Positions 26,738 through 37,695 of a stretch of DNA of 64,000 nucleotides are shown here, in pieces. Below the pieces are notes generated by a model. It made no database searches, was not told where the DNA came from, and worked only from the letters and a program-made list of their open reading frames with translations. Numbering within the stretch: position 1 is the first letter of the stretch; every line of letters starts with the position of its first letter. Both the position numbers and the translations under genes were made by a program. This stretch comes from an uncultured Pelagibacteraceae bacterium (lineage in GTDB: Bacteria; Pseudomonadota; Alphaproteobacteria; Pelagibacterales; Pelagibacteraceae), in NCBI GenBank assembly GCA_902567685.1, contig CACFNH010000002.1, forward strand, positions 62,001-126,000, given 5' to 3'.

Positions 26738-27988
26738 TTAATGTGCTACTGCAGCAGCTCCATGTTCATCTACAAGTCTGCCAGTTACAAAACGATCTAA
26801 GCTAAAGGCAGCATTTATTTTGTGAGGTTTGTCATTTGCAATGGTATGAGCAAAAACATTTGCGCTTCCAGGTGTTGCTTTAAATCCCCCAGTTCCCCAT
26901 CCACAATTAAAATACAAACCTTTAACATCACATTTACTAATTATAGGACTAGCATCAGGACATATATCAACAATACCACCCCATTGACGTAACATCTTCA
27001 TTTTTCCAAATATTGGATACAGTTCAACAATTGCTCTAACAGTTTCTTCAATAACATCATATCCACCTCTTTGAGTGAAAGAGTTATATCCATCAGTACC
27101 TGCTCCTATAACAAGCTCGCCTTTGTCAGATTGACTAACATAAGCATGAACTGCATTAGACATAACAACAGTATTAATAACTGGTTTAATAGGTTCAGAA
27201 ACCAATGCTTGTAATGGTCTGCTTTGCAGAGGAAGTCTTATTCCAGCAGTTGCAGCTAAAACGCTAGTGTGACCCGAAGCTACTACTCCTACTTTTTCTG
27301 AATTTATAAATCCTTTAGACGTTTCGACACCTAAAACTTTTCCATTTTCTGTTTTTATTTTTTTTACTTCACAATTTTGAATTATGTCTACTCCCATCTC
27401 ATCTGCTCTCATAGCAAAACCCCAGGCAACTGCATCGTGACGAGCGACTCCACCTCTTGGCTGAAATGCAGCACCAAGAACAGGATATCTTAAATTGTCA
27501 GTATTCATAATTGGAACAAGTTTTTTAATTTCATTAGTATCTATCCACCTAGAATCTAATCCATTAAGTCTATTTGCACTTATTCTTCTCCTCATTTCTT
27601 TTATGTCATGTTCGTTATGAGCTAAATTCATAACTCCTCTTTGACTAAACATGACATTATAATTAAGCTCTGAAGACAAATTTTCCCAAATTTTTAACGA
27701 ATGATCATAAAGAAAAGCACTTTCATTCCAAAGATAGTTAGATCTTATAATGGTTGTATTACGACCAGTGTTCCCACTTCCAAGCCAGCCCTTTTCGATG
27801 ACAGCAATATTTTTTATACCATGTTCTTTTGCAAGATAGTAAGCTGTTCCCAGTCCATGGCCTCCTCCTCCTACAATAATAACTTCATAAGACTTTTTAG
27901 GTTCAGGGCTTCTCCACATCTTCTGCCAATTTTCATTTTTTGACAAAGTGTTTTTTATAATATTAAAAATGGAGTATTTTTTTTTCAC
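26738..27988 (-). CDS. soxB: Sarcosine oxidase beta subunit
   Basis: A 416-residue FAD subunit. It has the family's N-terminus [14 protein letters not shown]...W...WRSPEPKK, the dinucleotide site [18 protein letters not shown], and [22 protein letters not shown]. Sarcosine is oxidised at the FAD/FMN site of this subunit. The frame has no upstream ATG. I chose the GTG at 27988, which gives MKKKYSIF as in relatives; a TTG at 28003 is the other option. No clear Shine-Dalgarno is present. First gene of soxBDAG-lysE. Confidence 0.92.
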   Translation of the reverse strand: MKKKYSIFNIIKNTLSKNENWQKMWRSPEPKKSYEVIIVGGGGHGLGTAYYLAKEHGIKNIAVIEKGWLGSGNTGRNTTIIRSNYLWNESAFLYDHSLKIWENLSSELNYNVMFSQRGVMNLAHNEHDIKEMRRRISANRLNGLDSRWIDTNEIKKLVPIMNTDNLRYPVLGAAFQPRGGVARHDAVAWGFAMRADEMGVDIIQNCEVKKIKTENGKVLGVETSKGFINSEKVGVVASGHTSVLAATAGIRLPLQSRPLQALVSEPIKPVINTVVMSNAVHAYVSQSDKGELVIGAGTDGYNSFTQRGGYDVIEETVRAIVELYPIFGKMKMLRQWGGIVDICPDASPIISKCDVKGLYFNCGWGTGGFKATPGSANVFAHTIANDKPHKINAAFSLDRFVTGRLVDEHGAAAVAH

Positions 27989-28039
27989 AGAGAAAATTAA
28001 CAAAAAAAAATGATGCCAGCTAGTTTCTTATTTTTTATT

Positions 28040-28366
28040 TTAGTTTAAACTTTGGACTTTAGACAGTTTAAGAATTCTTTTTTTAAGAGCTGTACAAATA
28101 TCCTCACTTACAGGCTCTAAAAATTCTACGCAAGGTTGTATTCTGTTTTCTGCTTTTTCTTTTACCATTTTCTTTTCTTCAGCATAACTTAAAGCGTGTT
28201 GAAAAGGCGTCTTTCCGGTTTTTTGCTTTACCCCATAGCTTAAAGCTGAATTAAAACTTGATTGAACAATTTTTCCGTTCGTCGCACTAGTGCCAAGCAA
28301 AGCCATCGACTCTGCACAACCATTAAGCAGAAAAATTAAAGTTAAAAAACAAAATATTCTTCTCAT
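28040..28366 (-). CDS. Small lipoprotein, unknown function
   Basis: A 108-residue protein with a lipoprotein signal peptide: charged start MRR, hydrophobic core, lipobox LNGC with Cys17 as the lipidation site. The mature part has ATNGKIVQSSFNSALSYGVKQKTGKTP, a short conserved-looking helix, and two later Cys (QPCVE, DICTA). A strong AGGAAGGAAG ribosome site precedes the ATG. It lies just upstream of soxB on the same strand, 36 to 51 bases away depending on the soxB start. Confidence 0.7.
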   Translation of the reverse strand: MRRIFCFLTLIFLLNGCAESMALLGTSATNGKIVQSSFNSALSYGVKQKTGKTPFQHALSYAEEKKMVKEKAENRIQPCVEFLEPVSEDICTALKKRILKLSKVQSLN

Positions 28367-28467
28367 ACTTCCTTCCTAGAATCGTCTTATTGCACTTATA
28401 CACTAACAATAAAACAAATCACCCGCTCAATTTGAGCTTATCAGATCAACTTAAAATTGTAAGCAAT

Positions 28468-29421
28468 TTATTCTAATAAAACTCTTATAGGCTTCTTTTC
28501 TATGCAAGAGATAAGGTTTTCGACCATTTGAGGATAAAACTTATAATAGTTTTCAGCTGTCACATATCCAAGGTGTGGCAATAATAGCGCGTTAGAAAAA
28601 AATCTTAATTTGTGATCTTGAGGCAATGGCTCTTTATCATAAACATCTAATCCGACACCAGCAATTTTTTCTTCATCCAAAGCTTCGATTAAATCTTTTT
28701 CATTAACGATAGGTCCTCGAGATGTGTTAATTAGAAATGCACTTTTTTTCATCATTTCAAATTCTTTTTTTTTGATTAAATCTTTATATCTTTCTCCTAA
28801 AACAACATGAATTGAAATAATGTCAGAGTTTTTAATTAGTTCTTCTTTGCTCATAGGAAGTACCCCTAAATTATTAGCATCTGTAAGATTCAAATTTTCA
28901 CTCCAAGCTACTACTTGCATGCCAAAAGCTTTACCTATTTTTGCAACTTGAGAACCTACTTTTCCAAGGCCTATCAAACCCAACATTTTTCCTTTAAGTT
29001 CTAGCCCAAAAGTTGTTTGCCAGTAACCTTGAAACATATTGTCTATTTCTTGTTTTATATTTCTCATAAGACCCAAAATTAATGTCCACGTTAACTCAGC
29101 AGCAGGATTAGAATTAATTTCTGTTCCACAAACTAAAATTTTTCTGCTTTTTGCAAACTCAAGATCAATAGCCTTATTTCTCATCCCGCTAGTCATTATG
29201 TATTTTAAATTGGGTAAACTATTAATTAAAGATTTCGTCATAGAAGTTCTTTCTCGCATTAAAAATACTGCATCAAATTCTTCAAGTGCTACACTTGCTT
29301 CTTTCTCGTTTTGAAAAGCTTCGTTGAAAACTTTAAATTCAAATTTGTCTTTATGACTATTTAAATCAATTATTTGTTCGAAAATATTTTGATAATCGTC
29401 TAATACAGCTACTTTAATCAT
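28468..29421 (-). CDS. D-2-hydroxyacid dehydrogenase, NAD-dependent
   Basis: A 317-residue member of the D-isomer 2-hydroxyacid dehydrogenase family. The Rossmann motif GLIGLGKVGSQVA is at about 149-161. The catalytic set is visible: Arg in NTSRGPIVNE, Glu in DVYDKEPLP and His in LLPHLGYVT. The family includes phosphoglycerate, glyoxylate and hydroxypyruvate dehydrogenases; the exact substrate is unclear. The start overlaps the upstream EamA gene's stop by eight bases. Confidence 0.87.
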   Translation of the reverse strand: MIKVAVLDDYQNIFEQIIDLNSHKDKFEFKVFNEAFQNEKEASVALEEFDAVFLMRERTSMTKSLINSLPNLKYIMTSGMRNKAIDLEFAKSRKILVCGTEINSNPAAELTWTLILGLMRNIKQEIDNMFQGYWQTTFGLELKGKMLGLIGLGKVGSQVAKIGKAFGMQVVAWSENLNLTDANNLGVLPMSKEELIKNSDIISIHVVLGERYKDLIKKKEFEMMKKSAFLINTSRGPIVNEKDLIEALDEEKIAGVGLDVYDKEPLPQDHKLRFFSNALLLPHLGYVTAENYYKFYPQMVENLISCIEKKPIRVLLE

Positions 29422-30307
29422 TGGTTTTTTTATTTGAAAAATAAAGTGCTGAGATTATAAATCCTGCTCCAATAAAATGATACATTTGAAATTTTTCATT
29501 AAATATAGCTATTGCCATCAAAGCACTAAATAAAGGCATTAGCTGAATAAACATACTTGAACGATTAGGTCCAATAAGTAGAATTGCTTTTTGCCAACAA
29601 TAATATGCAGCGATTGCTGGAAAAAGAACAACATAAACTAAGATTATATAAAAACCTTTGCTTGGATTTAACTCTAAACCGACAGAGTGTTCATAATAAT
29701 ATTGTGGAATTAAAAATATTAATCCCACAGTTGCCATCAATTGAATAAGTGTAAACTGAGAAAACGGTAGTTTTTTCTTTTTAAGCAAGGTTGAATAAAG
29801 AGACCAAGAAAAAATACAAATCAGCATTGATAAATCGCCCTTATTAAAACTTAAAGATAAAATTCTTTGAATATCAGCTTTAGAAATTATTACTAATATT
29901 CCAATTATAGATAGAAAAAGTCCTAATAACTGGAAAAAATTGGTTTTTTCAATTTTAAACAAAGAAGAAAGAACCATTACTGCTGCTGGGATAGCTGCCA
30001 ACATTAAAACAGCGTTTATAACTTGAGTGTAGTTAAGAGAAAAATAAACTACTGAATTAAATGTACTAATAGTTAATATTCCTAAAATACTTATTAAAAT
30101 CCAGTTCTCTTTTACGTGATCTATCTTTTTAATAATTTCATTAAAAGTAAAAGGCATTAATATTAACCAAACAACTACCCATCTAAAAAAGTTCAAAGTT
30201 AATGGAGGGACTTGAAATAATGTTGCAAATTTTCCTACAATAAAATTTCCTGACCAAAATAATGTGGCAAGGATAAGCAAAATATAAGCTAAATAATTCT
30301 TTGGCAA
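29414..30307 (-). CDS. EamA/DMT-family transporter
   Basis: A 297-residue protein with about ten membrane helices and two EamA repeats. The first contains LLILATLFWSGNFIVGKFA, typical of the family's opening helix, and the second SWSLYSTLLKKKKLPF followed by the P..AAYYCWQKAI block. Substrate unknown. It is seven bases downstream of the DadA-like gene and overlaps the hydroxyacid dehydrogenase, so the three may form one unit for amino acid or hydroxy acid use. Confidence 0.85.
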   Translation of the reverse strand: MPKNYLAYILLILATLFWSGNFIVGKFATLFQVPPLTLNFFRWVVVWLILMPFTFNEIIKKIDHVKENWILISILGILTISTFNSVVYFSLNYTQVINAVLMLAAIPAAVMVLSSLFKIEKTNFFQLLGLFLSIIGILVIISKADIQRILSLSFNKGDLSMLICIFSWSLYSTLLKKKKLPFSQFTLIQLMATVGLIFLIPQYYYEHSVGLELNPSKGFYIILVYVVLFPAIAAYYCWQKAILLIGPNRSSMFIQLMPLFSALMAIAIFNEKFQMYHFIGAGFIISALYFSNKKTND

Positions 30308-30314
30308 TTTATTC

Positions 30315-31574
30315 CTATTTAAATCTTGAAGAACTGTAAGGAGACAAATCTAAATTAGTTTTTTCATCTGCTACGATTCCTGAAACAATCTTGCCTGTAA
30401 CTGCTCCTAATGTCCAGCCCAAATGATGATGGCCAAAAGCATAAATGATATTTTTATTTTTTAGTGAAGGACCTAATATAGGAAGAAAGTCAGGTAATGT
30501 TGGTCTAAACCCTAACCATTCATCTTCATGCTCTTTAAGTTGTGGCAAAAGTTCTTTTGCACATTTAATAACATAGCCAATTCTTTTTTTTGAGATAGGA
30601 TTTTTGAGACCCCCTAACTCAACTGTTCCAACCGCTCTTAATCCTTGGTTCATAGGAGTCATACCAAATCCTCTGTCCAAAAAAATTACAGGTCTAGAAA
30701 TTAAATGAGCCATGTCTTTAAAATGCACATGGTATCCTCTCTCAGTATCTAAAGGAATTTTTTCACCCAATTGATCTGTTAAATTTTTTGAAAAAGCTCC
30801 TGAAGCAATAACAGTTTTTTCAAAACTATATTCTCTATTTTCTGATTTAATGACGGTTTCACTTTCACTAATTTGTTTTAAACTTTTAATATCTTCTTTA
30901 ATAAATTTTCCTCCTTTTTTTAAAAAAAGTTTAAATATCTCTTTTAAAATTCCATGAGGATCTTTTGCATGCATAGCACTTTCAAATATTACTCCTGAGT
31001 CAAAAACTGGACTTAAATTAGGTTCCAATTCCAAAATTTCTTTTTGTGTTAAAAGTTTTTGCTCTATACCTAAATCTCTTCTAACTTTTATCTCTAGATT
31101 TCTGCTTTTGAGATTTTGATTAGTCCACACATAAATAATTCCTTTTTTTTCAACTAAGTTTGTTGTGTCTATTTCTCTAAATATTTCTTCGTATGAGTCG
31201 ATGGATAAATTTAGTATTTGGTGCATATACTTAGCTGTATACAACATAGATTTTTTATTACAGTTTTTTAAATAATGCAAAAACCATTGGGTCATTTTAG
31301 GTACATAACCCCATTTAAGTGCTAAAGGTCCATTAGAACTAAATAACATCTTAGGAACGTCATACAAAATATCAGGTCGATTAAATTGTAAAACTGCATA
31401 AGGTGAAAAATGGCCAGCGTTCCCATAAGAAGCTGATTTAAATTCCGAAGATAGTGGATCATAGCGATCAAATACAGTAACGGGAATTCCTTTTTTAATT
31501 AACTGAAGGCCGCTACAAATTCCTTGAATCCCAGAACCAATAATTCCTACTGACTTACATTTATAATTTGCCAT
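30315..31574 (-). CDS. DadA-like FAD-dependent D-amino acid dehydrogenase
   Basis: A 419-residue DAO-superfamily flavoprotein. The N-terminal SVGIIGSGIQGICSGLQLIKKG is the FAD-binding betaalphabeta unit (about 8-29), followed by VTVFDRYDP. SASYGNAG.FSPYAVLQ and the C-terminal GHHHLGWTLGAVTGKIV fit D-amino acid dehydrogenase-type enzymes. It would oxidise D-amino or secondary amino acids to keto acids, passing electrons to the respiratory chain. The exact substrate is open. Confidence 0.85.
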   Translation of the reverse strand: MANYKCKSVGIIGSGIQGICSGLQLIKKGIPVTVFDRYDPLSSEFKSASYGNAGHFSPYAVLQFNRPDILYDVPKMLFSSNGPLALKWGYVPKMTQWFLHYLKNCNKKSMLYTAKYMHQILNLSIDSYEEIFREIDTTNLVEKKGIIYVWTNQNLKSRNLEIKVRRDLGIEQKLLTQKEILELEPNLSPVFDSGVIFESAMHAKDPHGILKEIFKLFLKKGGKFIKEDIKSLKQISESETVIKSENREYSFEKTVIASGAFSKNLTDQLGEKIPLDTERGYHVHFKDMAHLISRPVIFLDRGFGMTPMNQGLRAVGTVELGGLKNPISKKRIGYVIKCAKELLPQLKEHEDEWLGFRPTLPDFLPILGPSLKNKNIIYAFGHHHLGWTLGAVTGKIVSGIVADEKTNLDLSPYSSSRFK

Positions 31575-31619
31575 AAGAAAATTATATTCTAAAGTCTGAT
31601 TAATTTGTAGTGTGTTAAA

Positions 31620-32108
31620 TTATACTAAGGCTTCTTTGGAGTCTTTGTTTACTGATGATGACGGTTTTCCGTTTTTCTTTGATTTCTTTTCTTCTGACGA
31701 CTTCGAAAATAAAAAATCTCCAGCTGATCTAGATTCTTTTTTGCCAGCAGAAGCTGTCTTTTTAATATATCCTTCGATATCAGCCCCATCCTCTGTTCTA
31801 AGATTTTGAGAAAATTCGATATCTCCTTTGACTACTCCTGTGCTTCCAATAACAACATTTTCAGCTGATATTTTTCCATCTAAATGTCCGTAAATTTCTA
31901 CTTTCTCAGCTTCAACTTCACCAGAAATTGAACCTGTATCTTTGATAACTACTTCCTGAGAGTGTACCGGTCCTTTAATTAACCCTGCAATATCGATTGA
32001 TCCTGAACTATTAACTGTTCCATCTATACTTACAGTCTCACTAATTAAAGATCTCTCTGTATCTTTTCTTTTTTCGCTGAAAATTTTATTTTTATCTGAT
32101 CCAAACAT
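31620..32108 (-). CDS. Bactofilin-family cytoskeletal protein
   Basis: A 162-residue bactofilin (PF04519). Residues about 22-115 form the right-handed beta-helix with repeating strands: ETVSIDGTVNSSGSIDIAGLIKGPV, KDTGSISGEVEAEKVEIYGHLDGKISAENV, and so on. A short charged N-terminus and a Lys/Ser-rich C-terminal tail flank it. Bactofilins polymerise without nucleotide and organise the cell envelope. The gene lies beside the mre/rod shape cluster on the same strand. Confidence 0.9.
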   Translation of the reverse strand: MFGSDKNKIFSEKRKDTERSLISETVSIDGTVNSSGSIDIAGLIKGPVHSQEVVIKDTGSISGEVEAEKVEIYGHLDGKISAENVVIGSTGVVKGDIEFSQNLRTEDGADIEGYIKKTASAGKKESRSAGDFLFSKSSEEKKSKKNGKPSSSVNKDSKEALV

Positions 32109-32195
32109 TTTATAATTTTTCTAAATTTAACCATCAACAATCAAAATAAACAAGCTTTAATTAGAGAAATATTAGCCAAAACAGGTCTAAAATAT

Positions 32196-33320
32196 CTAAT
32201 TTACAGGTGAGTCCTTGTAAATTCTAAATGACATGGCCACGCCTAACCCAAACATTATGGCAAGCATAGAGGAGCCGCCATAAGACATAATAGGTAGTGG
32301 AGCGCCCACTATGGGTAATAAACCTAGTACCATACCCATATTAACCACTACATATATAAAGAATGCAGTGGCAAAACTATAGCAATAAAGTTTTCCAAAG
32401 TTACTCCTAGTTATATGTCCTATTTTGACTATTCTTGAGATTATTAAGTAGTACAGCAAAAGAATAAAAACTGAACCAAAAAATCCGAATTCTTCAGAAA
32501 ATAATGTAAAAATGAAATCTGTATGCTTTTCAGGAAGAAAGTCCAAATAACTCTGTGAACCATTCAAAAAACCTTTGCCAAAAAAACCTCCAGAGCCTAT
32601 AGCTATTTTTGACTGAATAATTTGGTATCCAGCTCCTAAAGGGTCCTTATCAGGATTAAAAAAAGTAAGAATTCTTGCCTTCTGATATGGTTTTAAAAAA
32701 GAAATGGCAATTGGAGCTAAAGACAAAAATATAATAGATGCATAGGCAAAAAATTTAATTCTTACTCCTGCAAGCCATGCTACAATTACTCCTCCAGCTG
32801 CGATTAAAAGAGCCGTTCCAAGGTCAGGCTGGGTTACAACTAATAATGCTGGAGCTATCAGTACAACAATAGGTAAAAATAAAAACTTTATTTTGTTTAC
32901 ATCTGTAGTAGGCATTCGATGATAATATTTGGCTAAAAACATTATTAGACCAATTTTCATTAATTCCGAAGGTTGCAAGTTAATTACATAAAGATTTATC
33001 CATCTTTGAGACCCTGATGACGTTAATCCAAAATATTTAACACCCAAAAGTAGTAGAAAAAAAACAATATATATAACTGTAGCAGTTTGATACCAAAACT
33101 TTGACTGAAAAAAAGAAATAGCAATAAAAAAGAAAAAGAAAACTACAAATCGCAGAATGTGACTTTTGGTATGATAGTCATAAGTTCCTCTGCCTGTAGA
33201 ATACATAGCAAACATACTAATAATTCCTAAAATCAAAATCGAAAAAACTAAAATATAATCAATGGAGTATACCTTTTCCCTAAATGATAAAGTTGATTGA
33301 ATTGATCCAGAGGTAAACAT
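32196..33320 (-). CDS. rodA: Rod-shape peptidoglycan polymerase RodA
   Basis: A 374-residue SEDS-family membrane protein with about ten helices. The motif RWINLYVINLQPSELMKIG (about 107-125) contains the conserved NL..QPSE.MK, and QPDLGTALL and the C-terminal PLPIMSYGGSSML are diagnostic. It polymerises glycan strands with PBP2. It starts one base inside the mrdA stop region and is the last gene of the cluster. Confidence 0.94.
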   Translation of the reverse strand: MFTSGSIQSTLSFREKVYSIDYILVFSILILGIISMFAMYSTGRGTYDYHTKSHILRFVVFFFFFIAISFFQSKFWYQTATVIYIVFFLLLLGVKYFGLTSSGSQRWINLYVINLQPSELMKIGLIMFLAKYYHRMPTTDVNKIKFLFLPIVVLIAPALLVVTQPDLGTALLIAAGGVIVAWLAGVRIKFFAYASIIFLSLAPIAISFLKPYQKARILTFFNPDKDPLGAGYQIIQSKIAIGSGGFFGKGFLNGSQSYLDFLPEKHTDFIFTLFSEEFGFFGSVFILLLYYLIISRIVKIGHITRSNFGKLYCYSFATAFFIYVVVNMGMVLGLLPIVGAPLPIMSYGGSSMLAIMFGLGVAMSFRIYKDSPVN

Positions 33321-35257
33321 TATATTTCCTTTCCAACCAGATTTGATTGAGATTCTCTTAACTTATCTCTTTCTAAGAATTTTTTAATAACCTTTTTAGC
33401 TATCGGAGCCGCTGCACTGCTTCCTGAACCTCCATGCTCAACAACCACACTTATAGCATACTTTGGATCGTCATATGGCGCGAACGCTATAAATAAAGCA
33501 TGATCTCTATCTTTGTAATCTAAATCTTTTTGTTTAACTTCTAGCTCTCTTTGTTCTGCGGTAAATCTTTTAACTTGTGATGACCCTGTTTTTCCAGCAA
33601 ATATAAATTTTTTATCCTTAAGTCTTGATTTATATGATGTTCCTCCTGGCTCATTAGTAGAAGCAAACATTGCATCTTTCACAAAATTTATATTTTCTTG
33701 ATTTCTAAATAAAGGATTAAGATTAAAATTTGAAATCAAAATATCTATTGGTAGAGGGCTGTTTGGATTTTCATTTTTATATTTTATATATTCTTTAAGT
33801 CTATTGCCTTCTTTATTTGATGCTGTCAACAATCTCGGTTTAATTTCATAACCTCCATTTGCTAATTGAGCAGTCATTAGACAGAGTTGCATAGGCGTGC
33901 TTTGAAAATATCCTTGACCTATTCCTGAGTGAAGAGTTTCTCCTAAATACCAATTTTTTCCTATGTATTTTTTCTTCCATTTTGTATTTGGAACCACTCC
34001 AGGCCTTTCTTCTTTAAAGCCTTCTAAAACTTTTTTTCCTAAACCAAATTTTTTTGAAGTTTCAGACAGTCTATCTACCCCCAGTCTTCTCGCTACTTCA
34101 TAAAAGTATATATCGCAAGAACGTTTAATAGCATCTTTCATTTTCATAAACCCATGTCCTTTTTTCTCCCAGCAGTGAAATCTTTCTCCATAAAAATCTA
34201 TATAGCCTTTACATTGAACTACTAAATTTGGATTAATAATATCGTTCTCCAAAGCACTTAATGCTACTAATGTTTTTATTGTGGATCCCGGAGGATAAAG
34301 TCCTGATATCGCCTTATTGATTAAAGGTTTGTCTCTATGTTTTAATAATGCGCTCCATGTTTTTCTATCAATACCGTGGACAAATGCATTAGGGTCGTAT
34401 GCTGGAGATGATGCCATCGTAATAATATCACCATTGTAAATATCCATTACACAAACTGCACCACTAACCTCTTCTAATAGTTTTGATGTAAAATTTTGAA
34501 CCTCTAGATCAATAGTTGTTTTGTAATTTTTTCCAGATTTTCCTTTATCAAGTTTTATCTGACGAATTCTTTTGCCATAAGCATTAACCTCATATCTCTG
34601 AAAACCTACTTCCCCGATAATATCTTTGTCTAACTTACTTTCTAATCCAGTTTTACCAACAGAAATTCCTGTAACCGACATTTCTCTTAGATATTCTTTT
34701 TGCTCTAAATCTTTAACGCTAGCCTGGGAAACATAGCCAACGATATGGGATGTGGAATTGTGAGGATAAATCCTTGCGACTGAAACCAGGGGTTCAGCTC
34801 CATCAAGTTCGTGTAAAAATAAATTTATTCTAGAAAATTCCGACCAGGTCAAATTATCTGATACAATAATCGGCTCCCACGGCTTTTGTTTAGCTATTTT
34901 TCTTCTTAAAGCGAATATTCTTTTATTAGACAAATTAAGAATACTTTTAAGTCTTACAAACAGACGTTCGATATCTTGGGTATTTTCTGGAGTTATGTGA
35001 AGTTGATAAACCTTTTTATTAGAAGCTATTTCTTTATTGAAATAATCTGTAATTGTTCCTCTTTTTGGTGCTAGCCTCCATTCCCTAAATCGATTTTTAT
35101 CTGATAAAGTTCTATATTTCTTGCTTTCATTAATTTGTAGAGAAACTAGTCTACCAAAAATACCCACAAGAACGACTGCTTTAGCAATTGATGTGATAAA
35201 CATTCTTCTGCTGATCATTCTTGATTTATTTACTGTTCCAGAAGATGTACTAATCAT
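33320..35257 (-). CDS. mrdA: Penicillin-binding protein 2
   Basis: A 645-residue class B PBP. One N-terminal membrane helix (about 20-43) is followed by the dimerisation domain with REWRLAPKRGTITDYF. The transpeptidase motifs are PPGSTIKTL (SxxK), KRSCD (SxN-type, here SCD) and KTGSSQ (KTG). It cross-links side-wall peptidoglycan with RodA. It overlaps mreD by eight bases. Confidence 0.94.
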   Translation of the reverse strand: MISTSSGTVNKSRMISRRMFITSIAKAVVLVGIFGRLVSLQINESKKYRTLSDKNRFREWRLAPKRGTITDYFNKEIASNKKVYQLHITPENTQDIERLFVRLKSILNLSNKRIFALRRKIAKQKPWEPIIVSDNLTWSEFSRINLFLHELDGAEPLVSVARIYPHNSTSHIVGYVSQASVKDLEQKEYLREMSVTGISVGKTGLESKLDKDIIGEVGFQRYEVNAYGKRIRQIKLDKGKSGKNYKTTIDLEVQNFTSKLLEEVSGAVCVMDIYNGDIITMASSPAYDPNAFVHGIDRKTWSALLKHRDKPLINKAISGLYPPGSTIKTLVALSALENDIINPNLVVQCKGYIDFYGERFHCWEKKGHGFMKMKDAIKRSCDIYFYEVARRLGVDRLSETSKKFGLGKKVLEGFKEERPGVVPNTKWKKKYIGKNWYLGETLHSGIGQGYFQSTPMQLCLMTAQLANGGYEIKPRLLTASNKEGNRLKEYIKYKNENPNSPLPIDILISNFNLNPLFRNQENINFVKDAMFASTNEPGGTSYKSRLKDKKFIFAGKTGSSQVKRFTAEQRELEVKQKDLDYKDRDHALFIAFAPYDDPKYAISVVVEHGGSGSSAAAPIAKKVIKKFLERDKLRESQSNLVGKEI

Positions 35258-35768
35258 GGATTCGCACCCCTAATAATGCTCTATAAGAATTAAATATTAC
35301 CCAGAACAATGGATAAAATAGAAAAGTAAATAGAGAGTTGTAAAAAAGATCTAGATAAGTAATAGCGACATTTGAGAAATTAGATATAAGAATAAGATAA
35401 ATTAAATTTGCAAAGAAAATTGCTAATATAAAAGTAAACCAGTCCGTAAATAGAGTCATTTTCACAGTAACATTTCTTATATATATGCCCATAAAGGATA
35501 CCACTAAATAAGTTAACGGGCTCGTACCCATTGGTAGACCCATAATTACATCATTTATGATTCCCGCAAAAAATACATGGCCATTTCCAAGTACTGATGG
35601 ATCTCTAAGAACCCAATAATAAATTATAATAAACTGTAAATTGAAAGATAATATTTGAAAGTAATTACTAAATTGAGTGTCTATTTCTGTTATTGAGAGA
35701 AAATACAAAAAAATTATTGGTACTGAATTAATTAATTTTGATCTAAAATTTTTAAATATTATTGCCAT
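35250..35768 (-). CDS. mreD: Rod-shape protein MreD
   Basis: A 172-residue membrane protein with about five helices. The central GHVFFAGIINDVIMGLPMGTSPLTYLVV block (about 81-108) is the conserved MreD region. It is part of the elongasome at the inner membrane. The assignment is helped by its position between mreC and mrdA, with a one-base gap and an eight-base overlap. Confidence 0.88.
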   Translation of the reverse strand: MAIIFKNFRSKLINSVPIIFLYFLSITEIDTQFSNYFQILSFNLQFIIIYYWVLRDPSVLGNGHVFFAGIINDVIMGLPMGTSPLTYLVVSFMGIYIRNVTVKMTLFTDWFTFILAIFFANLIYLILISNFSNVAITYLDLFYNSLFTFLFYPLFWVIFNSYRALLGVRIHD

Positions 35769-35769
35769 T

Positions 35770-36636
35770 TTAAAATTGTTCTTTTATCGATGACTCTGTT
35801 AGAATTACATTAACAAACGAAAGCTGATCAGGATCAGCAAATAAATCTACTTCGATAAGCCCTTTATCAATAATTGTTTTACCGACAGGAATACCTGGGG
35901 GAAAAATTCCATCTTTTCCTGATGTAAAAACTGTAGTAGCTTCTGATAGCTCGAAACCCTCAGGTAGATACTCCAATCTTGGTCTTTTTTCTCCAAAACC
36001 AGATAGAATTGCGTGTATGCCAAACTTTTCAATAATTATTGGTATTTTACTATTTAAATCACCTAATAATAAAATTCTTGAAGACAGATAGTTAACTTCT
36101 ACTACCTTTCCTATTAAATAACCTTCATTAATTACTGGCATCCCTTTTTTTATTCCTGCACGACTACCTTTTGATACTATAATTGATTTTAAAAAAGGGC
36201 TTTCCTTATCTAATAAAACTTTTGCTGAGATGTTGTCTTGAGTATTGTTTTCAATAGCTGTTTGCGAGGATTCTATCGCTTTTTTTAAATTTTTATTCTC
36301 AGTAGATAGATATTCACTTTTAAAGTCTTGTTCTTTAAATTTTTTTAATTCTTCTTTAAGAATTTTATTTTCACTATAGGTGAAAAAATGTAATTTGGTT
36401 TTTTCTTTTAAATAAGAAAATCCTCTAATTGGTGATGTTGCTACTGATGAAGTTACATAAATACCATCATTTAGTACAGATCTTGCTTTGTCCATGACTT
36501 TACTTGGAAAACTATCCAGAAAAAAAATTAATCCAGATAAACAAATTAAGAAAAATAAAGAAAATTTTTGCCTAGCCCCTCTTTGTAAAAGAGCTGAACG
36601 TATGACTATCCCAAAATCATCTCTGCTTGCAGACAT
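35770..36636 (-). CDS. mreC: Rod-shape protein MreC
   Basis: A 288-residue protein with one N-terminal membrane helix (about 25-42), a coiled coil rich in Lys and Glu (about 85-125) and the beta-rich MreC domain, including GSRAGIKKGMPVINEGYLIG, LLGDLNSKIP and VFTSGKDGIFPPGIPVG. It links cytoplasmic MreB to periplasmic PBP2. It lies 21 bp after mreB. Confidence 0.93.
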   Translation of the reverse strand: MSASRDDFGIVIRSALLQRGARQKFSLFFLICLSGLIFFLDSFPSKVMDKARSVLNDGIYVTSSVATSPIRGFSYLKEKTKLHFFTYSENKILKEELKKFKEQDFKSEYLSTENKNLKKAIESSQTAIENNTQDNISAKVLLDKESPFLKSIIVSKGSRAGIKKGMPVINEGYLIGKVVEVNYLSSRILLLGDLNSKIPIIIEKFGIHAILSGFGEKRPRLEYLPEGFELSEATTVFTSGKDGIFPPGIPVGKTIIDKGLIEVDLFADPDQLSFVNVILTESSIKEQF

Positions 36637-36657
36637 TTAATAAATCTACTAACCAAA

Positions 36658-37695
<1,038 letters not shown>

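Noticed and set aside
28425-28437. GCTCAA/TTGAGC stem as a terminator after the 2-hydroxyacid dehydrogenase
   Set aside because: Only five to six pairs with almost no loop and a mixed sequence after it; too weak to call.
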